A stretch of DNA of 64,000 bases from Basidiobolus meristosporus CBS 931.73 (GCA_002104905.1 MCFE01000020.1:124001-188000), one strand, 5' to 3'; positions 31,665 to 43,800 are shown, counted from the first letter of the stretch. Notes: generated by a model from the letters alone, not told the origin. Translations and numbers: made by a program.

Positions 31665-34526
31665 CTATGCACTAAGTCTTCCCGGATATTGCCCTTGTTT
31701 GTCCACTGATTGGTAAGTTGCAAATGGACATTCTCTAATGATCTTAAATGGTCCTATCCATTGTGGCTCAAACTTCTTCCAAGTGTTGTTTCTTAGTAAT
31801 ACAAAGTTCCCAACTGTCAATGCTTCTGGTTCTATAGTCTTATCAAATCTCTGCTTCATTTTTTCTGCACTTTGAGATACTTTGGTCTGTGCCTCTTGAC
31901 GTCTTTGTCCCAATTACTGGTGTCTACTGGGCTGACTAAGTTCATCTTCTAAGGCATCTGTAAGCTTGGGTTGTGTGAGATCTCCTGGAATCCTTGGTTC
32001 ACATCCATATACTAAGTAAAATGGTGATTGTTGGGTAGTGTTGTGTACTCTAACTCTGCAGGCAAAAAGTGCTTGATCTAGATACTCATCCCATCTACTG
32101 ACAGCTCCATTTGCATACTTGGTCAGCATCTTTCCAAACAATACATTAAAGCGTTCAGTGACTCTATTAGTTCTGGGGTGATATTTCAAGGTTTTCAAGT
32201 GTTTAATCTGCTGCATTTCCAGGTAGGCCTCTGATGTCTTTGCCATAAAATTTGCTCCTCTATCAGATAAGCTCTCCACAGGGCATCCAAACTTCATCAG
32301 GATCTCATGGCAAATGAAACTTGCAACTTCTTGTTCTCTGGCTATTGGTACAGCTTTAGCAACTGGCCATTTAGTGGCATAATCAATTGCTACTAGGATC
32401 CAACGGTTGCATTTCCTGGTGGTTGGCAGTCTTCCAATAAAGTCAATTCCCCATCTCTTAAATGGTCTTACAGGCTCCAAAGGGAAGAGTTTGGCAATTC
32501 TTTGTGGCTGGCCTTGACTGATTTGGCAGTTTGGGCAAGTTTTCACTAGCTTCTCAATATCTTGTTTCATTCTGGTCCACCATGCTCTGGCTTTCACAAG
32601 ACTATAGGTTCCTTCAATCCCAAGATGCCCATATCCATTGTGTAGCTTATGTATTAAATCCAGGCAAGAAACATAAGGGCAATAGGCAATAGGGCTTCCA
32701 TCAACAATTTGGTAGAGTGTTTCATCCTGTACAACAAATTTGCTGGCTTCAGCCCAGATTATCTTCTTGATATCTTCATCCACCTCATTAGGAATGGCTT
32801 GGTCCTCCAAGTACGTTGGTAATAGGCTAGGCCAATCTGATTCATGCACCAAGTTGAGTTGTGCAACTTGATTTAATCTTGATAAGGCATCAGCAACTGG
32901 GTTGTTTTTTCCAGGGCTGTAGATAATCTCCAAGTCAAGTTGCTGAATGTATTCACTACATCTTGTCATTCTTCTAGAGAGTACCTTTTGAGTAAATATA
33001 TACTTGAGGGAGGCATGATCAGTCTTCACAGTTCATTTGACTCCTTCAATATAGCATCTCCATGTCTTCAAACAGTGGATTATAGCAAGCATCTCCTTCT
33101 CATGCTTGGGATGGTTTTGTTTTGCTGAGTTTAGTTTCTTGGACTTGAAGGCAACTAGGTAGTCCTTTCCCTTGTGTTCTTGGCTTAGTACTCCACCAAT
33201 TGCATAATCTGAGGCATCTGTGCACAGGGTAAACTCTTTTCTGAAGTCAGGTATTCTTAAGCTTAGCAGCTTAGCAAGTTCATTCTTGAGCGTCTGATAT
33301 GCTGTCTCACAGGCTATGTCCCACTTGTAGGTGTTGTCTTTCTTGAGGATATCAGTTAAAGGGGCTGCAATGCTTGCAAAGGACTTGACAAATCTCCAAT
33401 AATAGGAAACCATTCCAAGGAATGATCAGAGTTCTGATATGCTATGGGGTTGCTTTAAATTCTTGATAACTTCAACCTTCTTAGGGTTTAAGGTCATTCC
33501 TGTGCTAGTCACTATGTGTCCCAGATATTCAATGGGTTCCTTGAAGAATTCATACTTGGCTAGCTTGCCATATAGCTTGTTCTCTCTTAGTTTCTTCAAG
33601 ACCTTTTCAATGTGCACCACGTGATCCTCTTCTGTCTTGCTGTATATCAATATGTCATCCAGGTAGATTATCACAAACTTGTCTAAGTACTCCTGAAAGA
33701 CAGTCTGCATCAGCGTCATGAATGTTGCAGGGGCATTAGTGAGGCCAAAACTCATGACTAGGTACTTGTAATGTCTATATCTGGTCCTGAATGCTGTCTT
33801 AGGGATATCTTCTGGTTTCACCCTAGTCTGGTTATATCCTGACATGAGGTCAATCTTGCTGAAAATAGTGGCTCCATTGAGTTGGTCCAAAAGCTCATCA
33901 ATCTGAGGTATGGGGTACTTATTCTTGACAGTAACTGAGTTCAGGGCTCTGTAGTCAATGCACATCCTAAGTGTTCCATCCTTCTTTTTCTCAAAAAGCA
34001 CTGGTGCTCCCCAGGGTGACTTGCTGGGCCTGATGTATCCTTGCTCCAATAGCTGATCAATCTGTCTCTTCATTTCCTCCAATTCCAATGGACTCATTCT
34101 GTAAGGTGTCTTGCTTACTGGAGGGCTATCTCCTGTGTCAATGGCATGATCAACGTCTCTGACTGGTGGTAGGCTTACAAGCTCATCTGGAAACATGTCT
34201 GAGTATTTCTTCAAGAGAGTCTGGACCTGCTGGGGTGCTGGGGTAGAGGAATTCTCCTGTAATACTGCCATGAGGAACATCTGAGTACCTTTTCTAAGTG
34301 CTCTACAGAACTGGGTATTGCTAAGTTCACTTGTCTCACACACACTGGAATTGACCAAGTTGAAATCCAGCCTGGCAGGCATAGGTCTTGTTGTTTTTTT
34401 GGATCTGAGTAGCATGGGTTCTCCAGTTAATTGATGGATTACAACAAAATAGCTAGGTTTTTCCAAGTACAAGGCCAAACTTGTAGTTCCCAAATATATA
34501 AGCCTGTTGGTCTTCTTCATAGTCAT
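31665..34526 (-). pseudogene. Gypsy-C RT, RNase H and integrase
   Basis: One frame throughout, broken by stops at 33426-33428, 33030-33032 and 31914-31916. RT: LPPVRDVDHAIDTG, MCIDYRALNSVTVKNKYPIP, active site IIYLDDILIYS (canonical YLDD), YLGHIVTSTGM. RNase H: LCTDASDYAIGGVLSQ and TDHASLKYIF. Integrase: zinc site HKLHNGYGHLGIEG ... CPNCQIS, catalytic D in WGIDFIGRLP, D in LSDRGANFMA and E in RVTERFN, then a C-terminal VLLRNNTWKKFEPQWIGPFK block. No chromodomain is seen. Confidence 0.93.
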
Positions 34527-34530
34527 TGAT

Positions 34531-35667
34531 CTACATTCTTACTGGCTGGGTAATACAGTTGATTATGTGAGAGTTCCCATCAGCTGTGGAGACTGAAGTT
34601 GATTTGGTAGGTTCCAAGTTGATTCCAGCTTTCAAGGCAAATTGCACTGACATGTACTCATGCAATGCTCCTGAGTCAATCATGATCTTGGCAGGTACTC
34701 CATTAATTACTCCATTTAAGTACAATAACTTCCCTGAGTTTGAGGTCATATGGGACAAGTACTCTTCTGTCATATGGAAGGTGAGTTCCACATTACTGTG
34801 TTCATGGGACTCAATATGGTTCAAGGTTCTTGTTGGCTGGTGTCCATTTCTTCACTGGGGGCAGTTCTTTGAGATGTGTCCTTGCTGGTGGCAATTGAAA
34901 CAAAGTCCTTTCTTCCTGCATTCTTCTGAGGTGGGGTTCTTCTGCATAGCATCTATTTCCATTGGTACTGCTTCTGACTGTCTTCTTTCATAATGATTGT
35001 AGCCTTTCTGATTAGTCACTGTAGGCTTCCCAACTCCAAACATAGCAGAGTCATAGTAAACAGCAATCTTGATGACTTCTTCAATAGTCTGTGGTCTTTA
35101 ATAATTTACTTCCTTGCAAGTTCTTTCTTTCAATCCATCAATAAAGTATTCAACTTGATCCAGGGGGTCCATTCTTTCAATTTGTCCAAGTAGACATCTG
35201 TACTCATAGATGTATTCTTAAACCATTCCTTTCTGTCTGAGTGTCTTTAACTTCCTTCTTAGTAGTGTCTGCTGGTGTGGAGGTTCAAAAGCATCTTGAA
35301 TTTTTGACACACACTCATCCCAGGTAGAGATTGTAGAGCATCCCATCATAGTGGCTGACCTGATCTTGTGGTACCACTGTAAGGCTGCATCTGCCAGGTA
35401 AGAAGCTGCATAATGCAACTTCCTTTCTGGAGCAATTCCTTTAGCCTTAAAAGCTTCTTCAATCTGAAAGAGCCAAGTTGCCAGGTTTTCATTGACCCTG
35501 CCATGGTACTGGTTGACCTTCACACTAAAGTTGCTCTTGATAGGGCTTTGCTGGCTCTGAGCCATGGTAGTCATTTCTTGTTGCTGTTGGCTGAGGATCT
35601 GGAGTAACTGTTGCTGTTGGGCCAGGATTTGCTGCATGCTATTCTTCCATTCTTCATTGTCTGACAT
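34531..35667 (-). pseudogene. Gypsy-C gag and protease
   Basis: One frame with stops at 35218-35220, near 35098 and at 34852-34854. The start MSDNEEWKNSMQQILAQQQQ opens a Gln-rich coiled stretch, then the retrotransposon gag block (YHGRVNENLATWLFQIEEAF, YLADAALQWYHKI), a zinc knuckle CX2CX4HX4C (CFNCHQQGHISKNC) and an aspartic protease (GVPAKIMIDSGALHEYMS). Pol continues in another frame from 34526. Confidence 0.9.
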
Positions 35668-35711
35668 CTTGAGGGTGGTTTCTTCTTTCTTCAGGATGGA
35701 GGTTTCTGGTT

Positions 35712-35724
35712 ATTGCTGCTACCA
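35712..35724 (-). other. Primer-binding site, gypsy-C
   Basis: On the minus strand TGGTAGCAGCAAT, one base after the 5' LTR. Starts TGG, as expected for a tRNA 3' CCA end (tRNA ending GCTGCTACCA). Confidence 0.7.
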
Positions 35725-35725
35725 A

Positions 35726-36092
35726 TGTTACAAGTCTTGGTATAAAAGTTGTAGAGGAATAGGGAGTTTAGCTAGTATTGTATTCACTAAAACTTGAACT
35801 GATTTTTATTGAGGTTCCAGCAGCTCCTTATATACATTTTACCCGATCAATTGCTGACTAATTGTATTTCCTAATGTAGTTTGTGGCTGATGACTCATTT
35901 GATTGCATCATCATCACCCAATAAGATCCTACTTAATATAACTATTTCCGACTGATAAGGATCTGCTGATTCATTTGCTGACTAATGCTACTGATTTCAT
36001 AGATAATACTGATATACTGATAACCTAAACTTAAACTAATTGATTTGACTAAAAACTGATCTAACTTAAACATTCAAGCAGCAGATCATAAA
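35726..36092 (-). repeat. 5' LTR of gypsy-C
   Basis: 367 bp, TGTTACAAGTCTTGG ... GATCATAAA; one C is lost at the end relative to the 3' LTR. Confidence 0.93.
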
Positions 36093-37300
36093 AATAGACA
36101 AGAGGCTGTCAGAAGCCTAGCACACCATCACCTTAAGGCCAGCATACCATGAGACCATCCAGAACTCAAGGCCAAGCAGAATGCACCTGACTTGTTCCAT
36201 AAGCATTATCCTGGATTCAAATGGGCAAACAGGTTTTGGGCCAGCATTGGTATGCTAAGAAAGTATCTTAAGAGTAGCAGAAGCTATCAAAGGCAGAAGA
36301 ACAAGGGTGCCATGGCTAAAAACCAGTGGCTTCCTCAAGAACCCGTTACAAGCAGGGCCAAAAGCTCCAGACAAGCGTCAAAGAGATGTCAAGTAGCTGC
36401 AAGAGTGCCAATTAGGGACAAGCAGGCAGACATGGATGCACCAGCACAACATTTATCAAGGAAAAAGCATAGTATCACTCAAGAAGCACCCAGTCAAAGT
36501 AGCAGTGAAGGACCAGGCAATGATAAAAACCAGCTGTATTTATGGGAGCCCATCACAACTACAGTTGAGAGCTCAAAACAAGCAGAAAAGAAATGTCAGG
36601 TTGCCAGATGAGTGCCAGCAAGGGACAAGTCAGCCAAAACAGATGCGTCAGAGCAGCATTTATCCAGGAGAAAATATAGTTCTTTACAAGAAGCACTCAG
36701 CCAAAGCAGCCATGAAAGACCTAGAATTGATAAATGCAAAGGTAAAGGGAAAAATGTCTACCCAAGCCTGAGACAGGGAGGTATGCAAAAAAACTGCAGT
36801 TCTTGCCAATTAACACCTCAAGCCAGGAACAGACTGAATCCCATCATAGCCAAGAAGAATTACCAACAAGAAAGCAACTGTTTTCACAAGAGTTGGAAAC
36901 ACAGCCAGTTGAGCTACACTCCAGCAAGGTGGATGAGTTTGCAGAGAAAGGAAATTGGTCTACCACAGCCTCCATTGTTGACAGAGTGGAGATCCCACTG
37001 ACAGACAAGGCTACAAATCAAGAGCTTGAATGACTATCAAAATGCCTTTGGTGGAGTTTTGGAACATTAATAGGCACACCAAGAGGTTGCAGCACTTCTA
37101 CAAGAGCAGTGCATAAGAAAACACACTGCAAAATTGCAAAGATTTGTTGCAAAGACTGGCAGATGGGGAACTAGACCTTGTAGTGCCAGCTGAAGACCAG
37201 GACATGTGGGAACCAGTGAATGAACAGTTGCTTAAAGCTATTGGTTCCCACTAAAGTTGTGAAACCAGAGTGTTACAGCAGAAGTACTTATCAAGTGGTA
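36093..37300 (+). pseudogene. CACTA-3 ORF-A, main part
   Basis: Continues the gene after gypsy-C: ARSLAHHHLK-type block, then FKWANRFWASIGMLRKYLKS, matching CACTA-2 8323-8673. A basic Ser/Gln-rich region follows with two imperfect repeats of about 65 codons (about 36335-36530 and 36543-36740), each with a DK-A-A-QHLSRKK-S-QEA-SQSS pattern. The tail VEFWNINRHTKRLQHFYK lies near 37050. No known domain; several frame changes and a TGA at 36609-36611. Confidence 0.65.
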
Positions 37301-37536
37301 GATTTTAATGAAGTTACTTGTTGAGTGTGGAGTTGGACTTGATGTTAGTGTAGGGCAAAGGGTCTTGTATAGATCAATACAATAAATAATTGAGGTACAA
37401 CTGAAGTTTCAACGGAAATAAATCAATTTGTATGAATGAAAAGTAAGAGAAACAGATGAATCATGAAGTAAGGAGTGTGAAAAAGTGGCAATAGCCAGTT
37501 GATTTGCACAATTGTAGGAGGCAATAGAGTGTCCAG
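37301..37536. other. Subterminal non-coding part of CACTA-3
   Basis: Corresponds to the reverse of CACTA-2 7190-7390. No gene seen. Confidence 0.6.
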
Positions 37537-38594
37537 TGTGGTAGTGTGTAAGCCCAAGGGAGAGATACATCCAACACTTCTCAAGTATTTTGTGTGTGGG
37601 GTGTTCACTGGGTGCAATAACCTCTGCCAAAAGCTTGCTAGGAATACTTGGGTTCTGTCTCTAATCTAATGTGAAGGGGAATAAAGCCACAAGCTTGTCA
37701 AGGCAAAACTATTGAGCTACAATCCCCAACTTAGTTGGCGTCTTAACAAAAGTATGTGCTGGGTTCAGCGTCCTTTGAGATGACAATATACTAAAGATTC
37801 CAAAGTCAAAACAACTGTAAACTCCACCAGCAGGGACTTGATAAGAATGCAGCTGTGGGCAATAGTTACAAAGACAGCAATATATCTTTTCCTGTTCAAG
37901 AACAGACTTGGGAAAGAATCAAATATAATAAAAGTTACCTACCCTGAGTACTCCTCACAAGTAGTGCCTCCAAGGTCAGTTAGCTGTCAGCATGATTTCC
38001 TGGGAGTGTCCTGTGGTCTGGGGTTAGAAGTTCAGGTAGCAGCAGGTAGCAGTGATCAAACTAATCAACAATTTGGTATATTTATAAAAGGGATGATGAT
38101 TTATTGCTGAGGGATTGCCTCCCTTATATACTTTTCTCACTGGCAAAGTGATTACTGATCATGGTGTTCTCATTGGTTCCAGATATCTATTGAAATCTTA
38201 ATGACATCAGAATGAGCTAAGAGTAGTCTGAGTAGGTGTGGAAGGTTATAAGTGACAGAGAACATCCAACCAATCAGGAATCAGTACCCTGAAACCTGTG
38301 TAACATAGGGATACCATTTGTGGTATGGAAATGGTAGAGATGGTGGCATGGTTTGATCATGTGTCATGGGTACTTGCCTTGTATAGAAGGACCTACAGCC
38401 AGTAATCTTGAGTAAAGTGAGGGATAATTTATGCTATAAAGTAAGCAGGTGTTATAGTCAGCTGGTTTATGGAACAGTAATGATCAAGTTAGACAAATGG
38501 GATAAAACTAAAATAAGTGTAGTAGAGAATTAGGGAAGTAGAAAATATGCAAATGAACACATCTGTCAGTGGATGTCACTGTGATCCCACTACT
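37537..38594 (-). repeat. Solo gypsy-B LTR (f) in CACTA-3
   Basis: 1058 bp on the minus strand, TGTGGTAGTGTGTAAGC ... GATCCCACTACT. 4-bp TSD CCAG (37533-37536) / CCTG (38595-38598); the site is uninterrupted in CACTA-2 near 7180. Its palindrome is degraded (CCATTTGTGG). Confidence 0.88.
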
Positions 38595-38716
38595 CCTGGA
38601 TCAGAAAGTGAGCAAAATGGCAGGGAACCAATCAAAAGCCACTTATACATTGTTGTGATTAAAAATTTTGACCAAGTTTTTTGTGAAATCTGGAGTGCAA
38701 TTATTTTTCAAAAATC

Positions 38717-39164
38717 TATTCTACATGTTTGTTATGCCAAGACATTGTGAAACTATCAATAGTACTTTGGCATTCAATAAATCATTAAGTGAGAACTAAA
38801 TAATATACTTGCTCTCCTAATCACTTCCAATACCTCCAAGATTCTTACAACACAATGAATATGCAGCTGCAGGAAAGAGGCCCTTGAAATATTGTTAGAG
38901 AAAACAATGTTCTCTTAAAAGCATTGGAGAAGAAGCCTTAAAGTACCAGCAAAAAGCGCAAAGTACCTTTAACCACATTTGCCTCAGTGCTCAAGACAAG
39001 CTGCTAATTCAATGTTCAAGAGCAAAAACAGCAATGAATACCTGGAAGGCATTGGAAGACATCCACCAGTCATATACAGCTGCTAACAAAATGTATCTTG
39101 GACAAAAGTTATTTGTTACAACAACACTGCCAGGAGAAGAAATGCAAAAGTCTAATAGTACTAC
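38717..39164 (+). mobile_element. Copia-A3 fragment (LTR end plus gag)
   Basis: 38717-38852 is the last part of a copia-A LTR. The primer site and gag start are deleted; gag resumes at about 38860 and includes SRAKTAMNTWKALEDIHQSY and GQKLFVTTTLPGEEMQ. It is cut at 39164 by the CACTA-4 end; TAC (39162-39164) is the expected TSD half. Confidence 0.82.
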
Positions 39165-39624
39165 TCCTATGGACAATATTTTGGCCCCACAATTGGATCC
39201 AATTAAGACTGACCATTAGGATCCTGCAAGGCGTCCATCACAGTGCTGGCTGCATAGAAGTATTGACCCTCCTTATGATGTATTGATGATATTGTAATGG
39301 TGTTTTGATAATTTTATGGCCAAATAGAGTAAGAAACCTAATGGTGTTTATGTTGACTCTGGACAAGAATTGGCTGGCATTCTAATGGTCTTAATGTGCT
39401 CTTCATTTGTTTGAGCAGACCTAGCTGGCCAATACATCCAATTACATAATATGGCCAGAAACTTGACAGTCTTCTGACAGCCTCATTGATAACATCTGCC
39501 AGCATTTTTATGGTAGAACAGCAGTTTACAGATAGCTCTGTATAATGCCACCATACCAATATACCAAAGGATATTTTCTATTTCTACCTCCCCATATGCC
39601 ACTTACATATTGCATTATAGAATC

Positions 39625-39991
39625 TGTTGAAATTTAAAAAGTGATTTGGATGTAAGGAACTTATCAAAAAATAGTTATAATTGTTGAACTACTGTTTATT
39701 AATAAGGAAGCTCAGTATTTATACCTTTGTAGAAGTAATACAGCTGTAACACTAAGTAAGAAGGGTTTCTCAATATTCAGGAGCATTCTGTAAAGTATCA
39801 AGGTTAGTACATAATAGTGAATATTAGTGCTAATTTGATCCTGACTATAAGGGAATAATCATAAGATTATACAACTGAAGAAAGTGCAAAGTTAGAGCTG
39901 CAGATTAGTCCCTCAGTGACCAAAACTTGTCCAGAATTGCTAAGTAAATTTTTAGCTGCAGATTGATACCAAATAGTCCAATATTTCAACA
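39625..39991 (-). repeat. 3' LTR of copia-D1
   Basis: 367 bp, TGTTGAAATTTAAAAAG ... AATATTTCAACA. Confidence 0.93.
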
Positions 39992-40014
39992 CTGCCCCTC
40001 AACTAAATAATTTC

Positions 40015-41261
40015 TTACTCCTCATTCCTCCTGAGATTCTCAAATTGTGTCCTAGCTAGTGGTTTTGTCAATATATCTGCCACCATTTAGTTAGTTGGGC
40101 AGTACACTAACTCTACTAAGTTATTTTCTATAACTTCCCTCACAAAGTGATGCCGTATATCAATGTGCTTAGTTCTGGCATGATTAGTAGGATTTCTAGC
40201 TAATGAAATACAACTTTGATTATTCTTGTAAATACATGTTGGTTCATCTGAATTAAAACCTAAGTCTTTGGATAATTTTTGTAGCCATATAGCCTCCTTG
40301 GTTGCTTGAAATGCAGCCATATATTCTGCTTCAGTTGTAGATAGGGCCACATTTTGTTGTTTCTTGCAATTCCAAGTAATAGCTGCACCAGCATAAAGAA
40401 ATACATAGCCTGTGGTAGAGCATCTGTCAACCAGATTCATACCCCAATCTCAATCACCATAACCATCAAATTTTTGCCTATTGGCTGCTCCTAAGTATTG
40501 CAGTACCATATTCATGGTACCTTGTAGATATCTAAAAATCCGCTTAGCTGCTGAAATCTGCTCTGATCCATAGTTCTACATGAATTAACTGACTATTCCA
40601 AGTGCCACTGCAATATCTGCAAGTGTAGACACCATCAAGTACATTAGGATACCAACCATTGATTGAAAGGGAAAGTTTTGGTCCATATTTGAGCTGTTTC
40701 ATCTATAACTCTGATGTACCAAGACTGATTCAGCACAATTTCCTGTGTAGGTATGTCAAATTTGACCTCAATTCCAAGAAATAGCTCAATTTTCCAAGAT
40801 CTTTCTTCTCAAACTTGCTGAAGAGATCTGATTTTGTCTGTTAAAGTTCCTCTTGGTCACTTGTGGCTATAATTAAGTTGTCCACATAAAGGACTAGGAT
40901 GATATCACCCTTTTTGAGCTGTTTCACATATATACTGTGATCTGTAGTGCTACAAGAAAACCCAATTTCCTCTAGATATGTGTCAATCTTGTTATACCAT
41001 GCTCTAGGGGCCTGCTTAAGCCCATACAACAATTTTCTAAGTTTGCACACCTTATGGGGGTTTTTTGAATTAGTAAAACCTTCTGGTTGCTCTATATACA
41101 TAGTTTCTTGCAAATTCCCATTTCAAAAGGCTATTTTGGCGTCCATTTGGTGTGGGTCTAGATTGTATACAGCTGCCAAGGCTAGAGAGGTCCTAATGGA
41201 GTTAAACTTGGCAACTGGAGCAAATGTTTCCTTAAAGTCCAGTCCCTGGATCTGGGAATAG
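40015..41261 (-). pseudogene. Copia-D1 RT and RNase H
   Basis: RT with FAPVAKFNSIR, KLRKLLYGLKQAPRAWYNK and the active-site region LYVDNLIIA, where the second Asp of YVDD is replaced by Asn. RNase H (40087-40440) has [17 protein letters not shown] and [13 protein letters not shown]. Frame changes occur near 40700-40840 and a TAA at 40087-40089. With the active-site change the enzyme would be inactive even if frames were intact. Confidence 0.88.
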
Positions 41262-43000
41262 CCTTTAGCCACAAATCTAGCCTTGTACTTATGAATGGCA
41301 CCATTTGAGGTTATCATGATCCAGTAGACCCATCTGCATCCTTTTGACTTTCTCCCATTTGGTGAATCTACCAGTTTGCACGTTTTTGCCTTGACCAGTG
41401 ATTGGTACTCCTCCTGCATGGCTTCTTGCCACATAGTAGCATCTGGACTTTCCATTGCCTGTTCCAGATTCTGAGGTTTGGCACATAAGGCAAGAGAAGC
41501 TTCTTTGTGATCATTGGATGTCTGCCACCAGGATCCAAGGGCATTTCTTATTCTGGGAGATCTCCTAACTGGAATAATCTGTTTTGATCTGGAACTGGTA
41601 GAAGTAACTTCTGTATCTTGCTGAACTTTGTATATATCCCCTTCATTAGTGTTGATTGCATCATAAGGCAGCTGGCCAATGATTTCTGTGGCTTTCTGAT
41701 CTGAATTATCCTTGAATACATTGTCCCTACTCTTGATCAGCTTCTGCATTTCACCATCATACACTCTATACCCTTTAGTATCTTCACAATACCCAAGAAA
41801 GATCCCTTTCCTACTCTTTGGTTCCAACTTTGAGTGTTTTTTGTCATGGATGTGATAAAAAACATCACTACCAAAGATCTTGAGGTGCTGGAGATCTGGT
41901 GTTTTGCTTGTATATGCTTCAAAGCGTGTAGAATCACATAGTGCAGTTGTTGGGCATCTGCGCCTGATGTATACCACGATAGCAACAGATTCAGCCCAAA
42001 ACTTGTAGTCCATTCCCTTATTGTGTTGCATAGATCTTCCCACCTCTACTATTGTTCTATTTGCTCATTCTGCTACTCCATTTTGCTGTGGAGTATGAAA
42101 AACTGTGTTCTGTAGAAGTATACAAGTAGACAAGCAGTATTTTGCGAAATCCATTGAACAGTATCCTCCTCCATTTTCACTTTGTAATACCTTCAATTTA
42201 CACCCAGTTTGTGCTTCTGCCATGTACTTGAAGTGCTTAAATGTCTCTAAAGCTTTATCCTTTGTTTTGAGGAAGTACACCCATGTATATCTTGTTTTGT
42301 CATCAATAAATGTCATAGAGAATCTCTTAGCTCCAAAGGACCGTGTTCTCATGGGGCCACATATGTCTGAGTGTACAATAGGCAATAGTTTGGTGGTATT
42401 GATGCCTTCTGGGCTGTTAAAACTTTGCCTAGCTTGTTTGCCATATGAACATCCCATTACAAACATTCAATTTGATTGGAATTGAGCATTTTAGGCCCAA
42501 AACAAGCTGATTTTTCACCAATTGGCTGCTTTCTGTTCCCCAATGCATCCTAGGCACCTATGCCATGTCTCCTGGCTGGTTTCATTAGCTTCAGCAAAGT
42601 TAACATACTCAGGTACAATGATCTTGCCTTGTAACTTGTATATATTGTGATCTTTGATTCCCAAAGCTAATTTTTGTCCATTTTCACTCAATATTGAGCA
42701 GCTCATCTTAGTAAAATCAAATTTCAGTCCCCAAGCAGTTGCTTTACTGACTGAGAGTAGGTTCCTAGCTATTGCAGGTACACACAGAATGTCAGTGAGT
42801 CTTGCTGTTGTTGCCCCAGAGCTATTGCTCATATTTAGTCATATACACCCATTTGCGGTAGCTTCCAGAGCAGAATTATCATAAATATACCACAAATATG
42901 CTGTGAGGCTCCAGAGTCAATATACCATTCATTACTTTGGTTACTTGCACTCTCTTGTACGGTTCCAGATAACTTTTCATCAGTAGTTATAAGGTTTACC
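41262..43000 (-). pseudogene. Copia-D1 protease and integrase
   Basis: Protease EWYIDSGASQHICG near 42900-42940, followed by a deletion of about 50 bases relative to copia-D2. Then VPAIARNLLSVSKAT, the HHCC region, integrase D (HSDICGPM), D (QSENGGGY, where the usual D of SDNGGEY is Glu) and E near HTPQQNGVAE. The core region 41289-42043 includes the variable linker SRSKQIIPVRRSPRIRNALG. At least four frame changes. Confidence 0.85.
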
Positions 43001-43004
43001 TGCT

Positions 43005-43764
43005 CTAGCTTCTGTTATTTGTCTGCTTGTATCTTCTTGCACTCTCTTGCCCAGTGTCCTGGCTTTTTACAATAGTTACAGTAGCCAGGTTTTCTTTGGT
43101 TTTGTTGCTTTCCCTTCTTTTCTTTGTGCCTTTCTGAACAGAATGAGGCATTATCTTTGATTTTCTCTGCTTGATCATCATGTCTGAGTTCTTCATGGAG
43201 AAGTCTTCCTCTGACATAGTCAAAAGTCAAATTGTCTTCTCTGCTTTCAAAAGAAAGTATGAGTGGCTCATACTAATCTGGTAGGCTGCAAAGCAGACAG
43301 AGTATCTTTTCTTCATAATCTACACAAGCATTACTACTGTAAAGTTCTTGTGCAAGTGTCTGCATTCTGGTAATGAGTTGTAGTATGTCATCATCTAGCT
43401 TTGTCCTCATGTTGAAGAACTTCTGTTTTAAATACAGCTTGATTGATACTGACTTTGCTGTAAAGATCTTCTCTGAGGAATCTTATGCAGCTTGGGCAGT
43501 AATTGAGGCATGGATTTCTCCAATGAAGGAATCTTGCACATTGATACGTATGGCATTAAAGGCCTTTCTCTCCTTCTCTTGTAACTTCTCCATTTCTTCT
43601 GCTGTTACTTTGAGCTCAACTTCTTTTCCTGTAGCTATGTTCCAAAGCTTCCTTTCCTCAAGGTGGATCTGCATTTTAATTCTCCAAAGTCTGTAGTTGC
43701 TTCCATCAAACCTCTCCATTACATGGAAGATGCTGGTGTTGTTCTGTTTGCTGGTAGAAGTCAT
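43005..43764 (-). pseudogene. Copia-D1 gag
   Basis: Start MTSTSKQNNTSIFHVMERFD at 43764, two bases after the short frame that begins in the primer site. Gag blocks NYRLWRIKMQIHLEERKLWN and KAFNAIRINVQDSF, stop at 43483-43485, then the same protein in other frames up to a zinc knuckle CNYCKKPGHWAREC (about 43050-43090). Nearly parallel to the intact gag of copia-D2. Confidence 0.88.
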
Positions 43765-43766
43765 CT

Positions 43767-43796
43767 TCAGAATAGGTTAAGGCAATCAGGGCTCAT
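43767..43796 (-). other. Nine-codon upstream frame in copia-D1 leader
   Basis: Starts at the AUG within the primer-binding site, reads MSPDCLNLF, stops with TGA two bases before the gag ATG. The same frame and stop position occur in copia-D2. Confidence 0.6.
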
Positions 43797-43800
43797 AACC
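43789..43800 (-). other. Primer-binding site, copia-D1 (half initiator tRNA-Met)
   Basis: GGTTATGAGCCC on the minus strand next to the LTR, identical to the copia-A site although the LTRs are unrelated. Confidence 0.85.

Larger units (their letters stand above)
31190..36092 (-). mobile_element. Gypsy-C retrotransposon, full length
   Basis: LTRs 31190-31557 and 35726-36092 (about 10 differences by eye), primer site 35712-35724, gag, protease, RT, RNase H, integrase, polypurine tract at 31558-31570. TSD AATAT (31185-31189) / AATAG (36093-36097). Inserted in CACTA-3 ORF-A. Gag-protease lies in one frame and all of pol in another, with a handful of in-frame stops in each, so it is the most complete gypsy in the window but not functional as read. 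Confidence 0.94.
27511..38716 (-). mobile_element. CACTA-3 DNA transposon, both tips missing, with three insertions
   Basis: Reverse orientation of CACTA-2. The 27511 side starts about 35 bases inside the CCCTATGAAAA end; the other side stops at 38716, about 110 bases short of the opposite end. It contains tnp2 on the minus strand (27790-29923) and ORF-A on the plus strand (from ~30160, resuming 30917-31189 and 36093-37300). Insertions: LTR-E 30397-30916, gypsy-C 31190-36092, solo LTR-B 37537-38594. A deletion near 27785 removes the tnp2 C-terminus. Confidence 0.87.
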
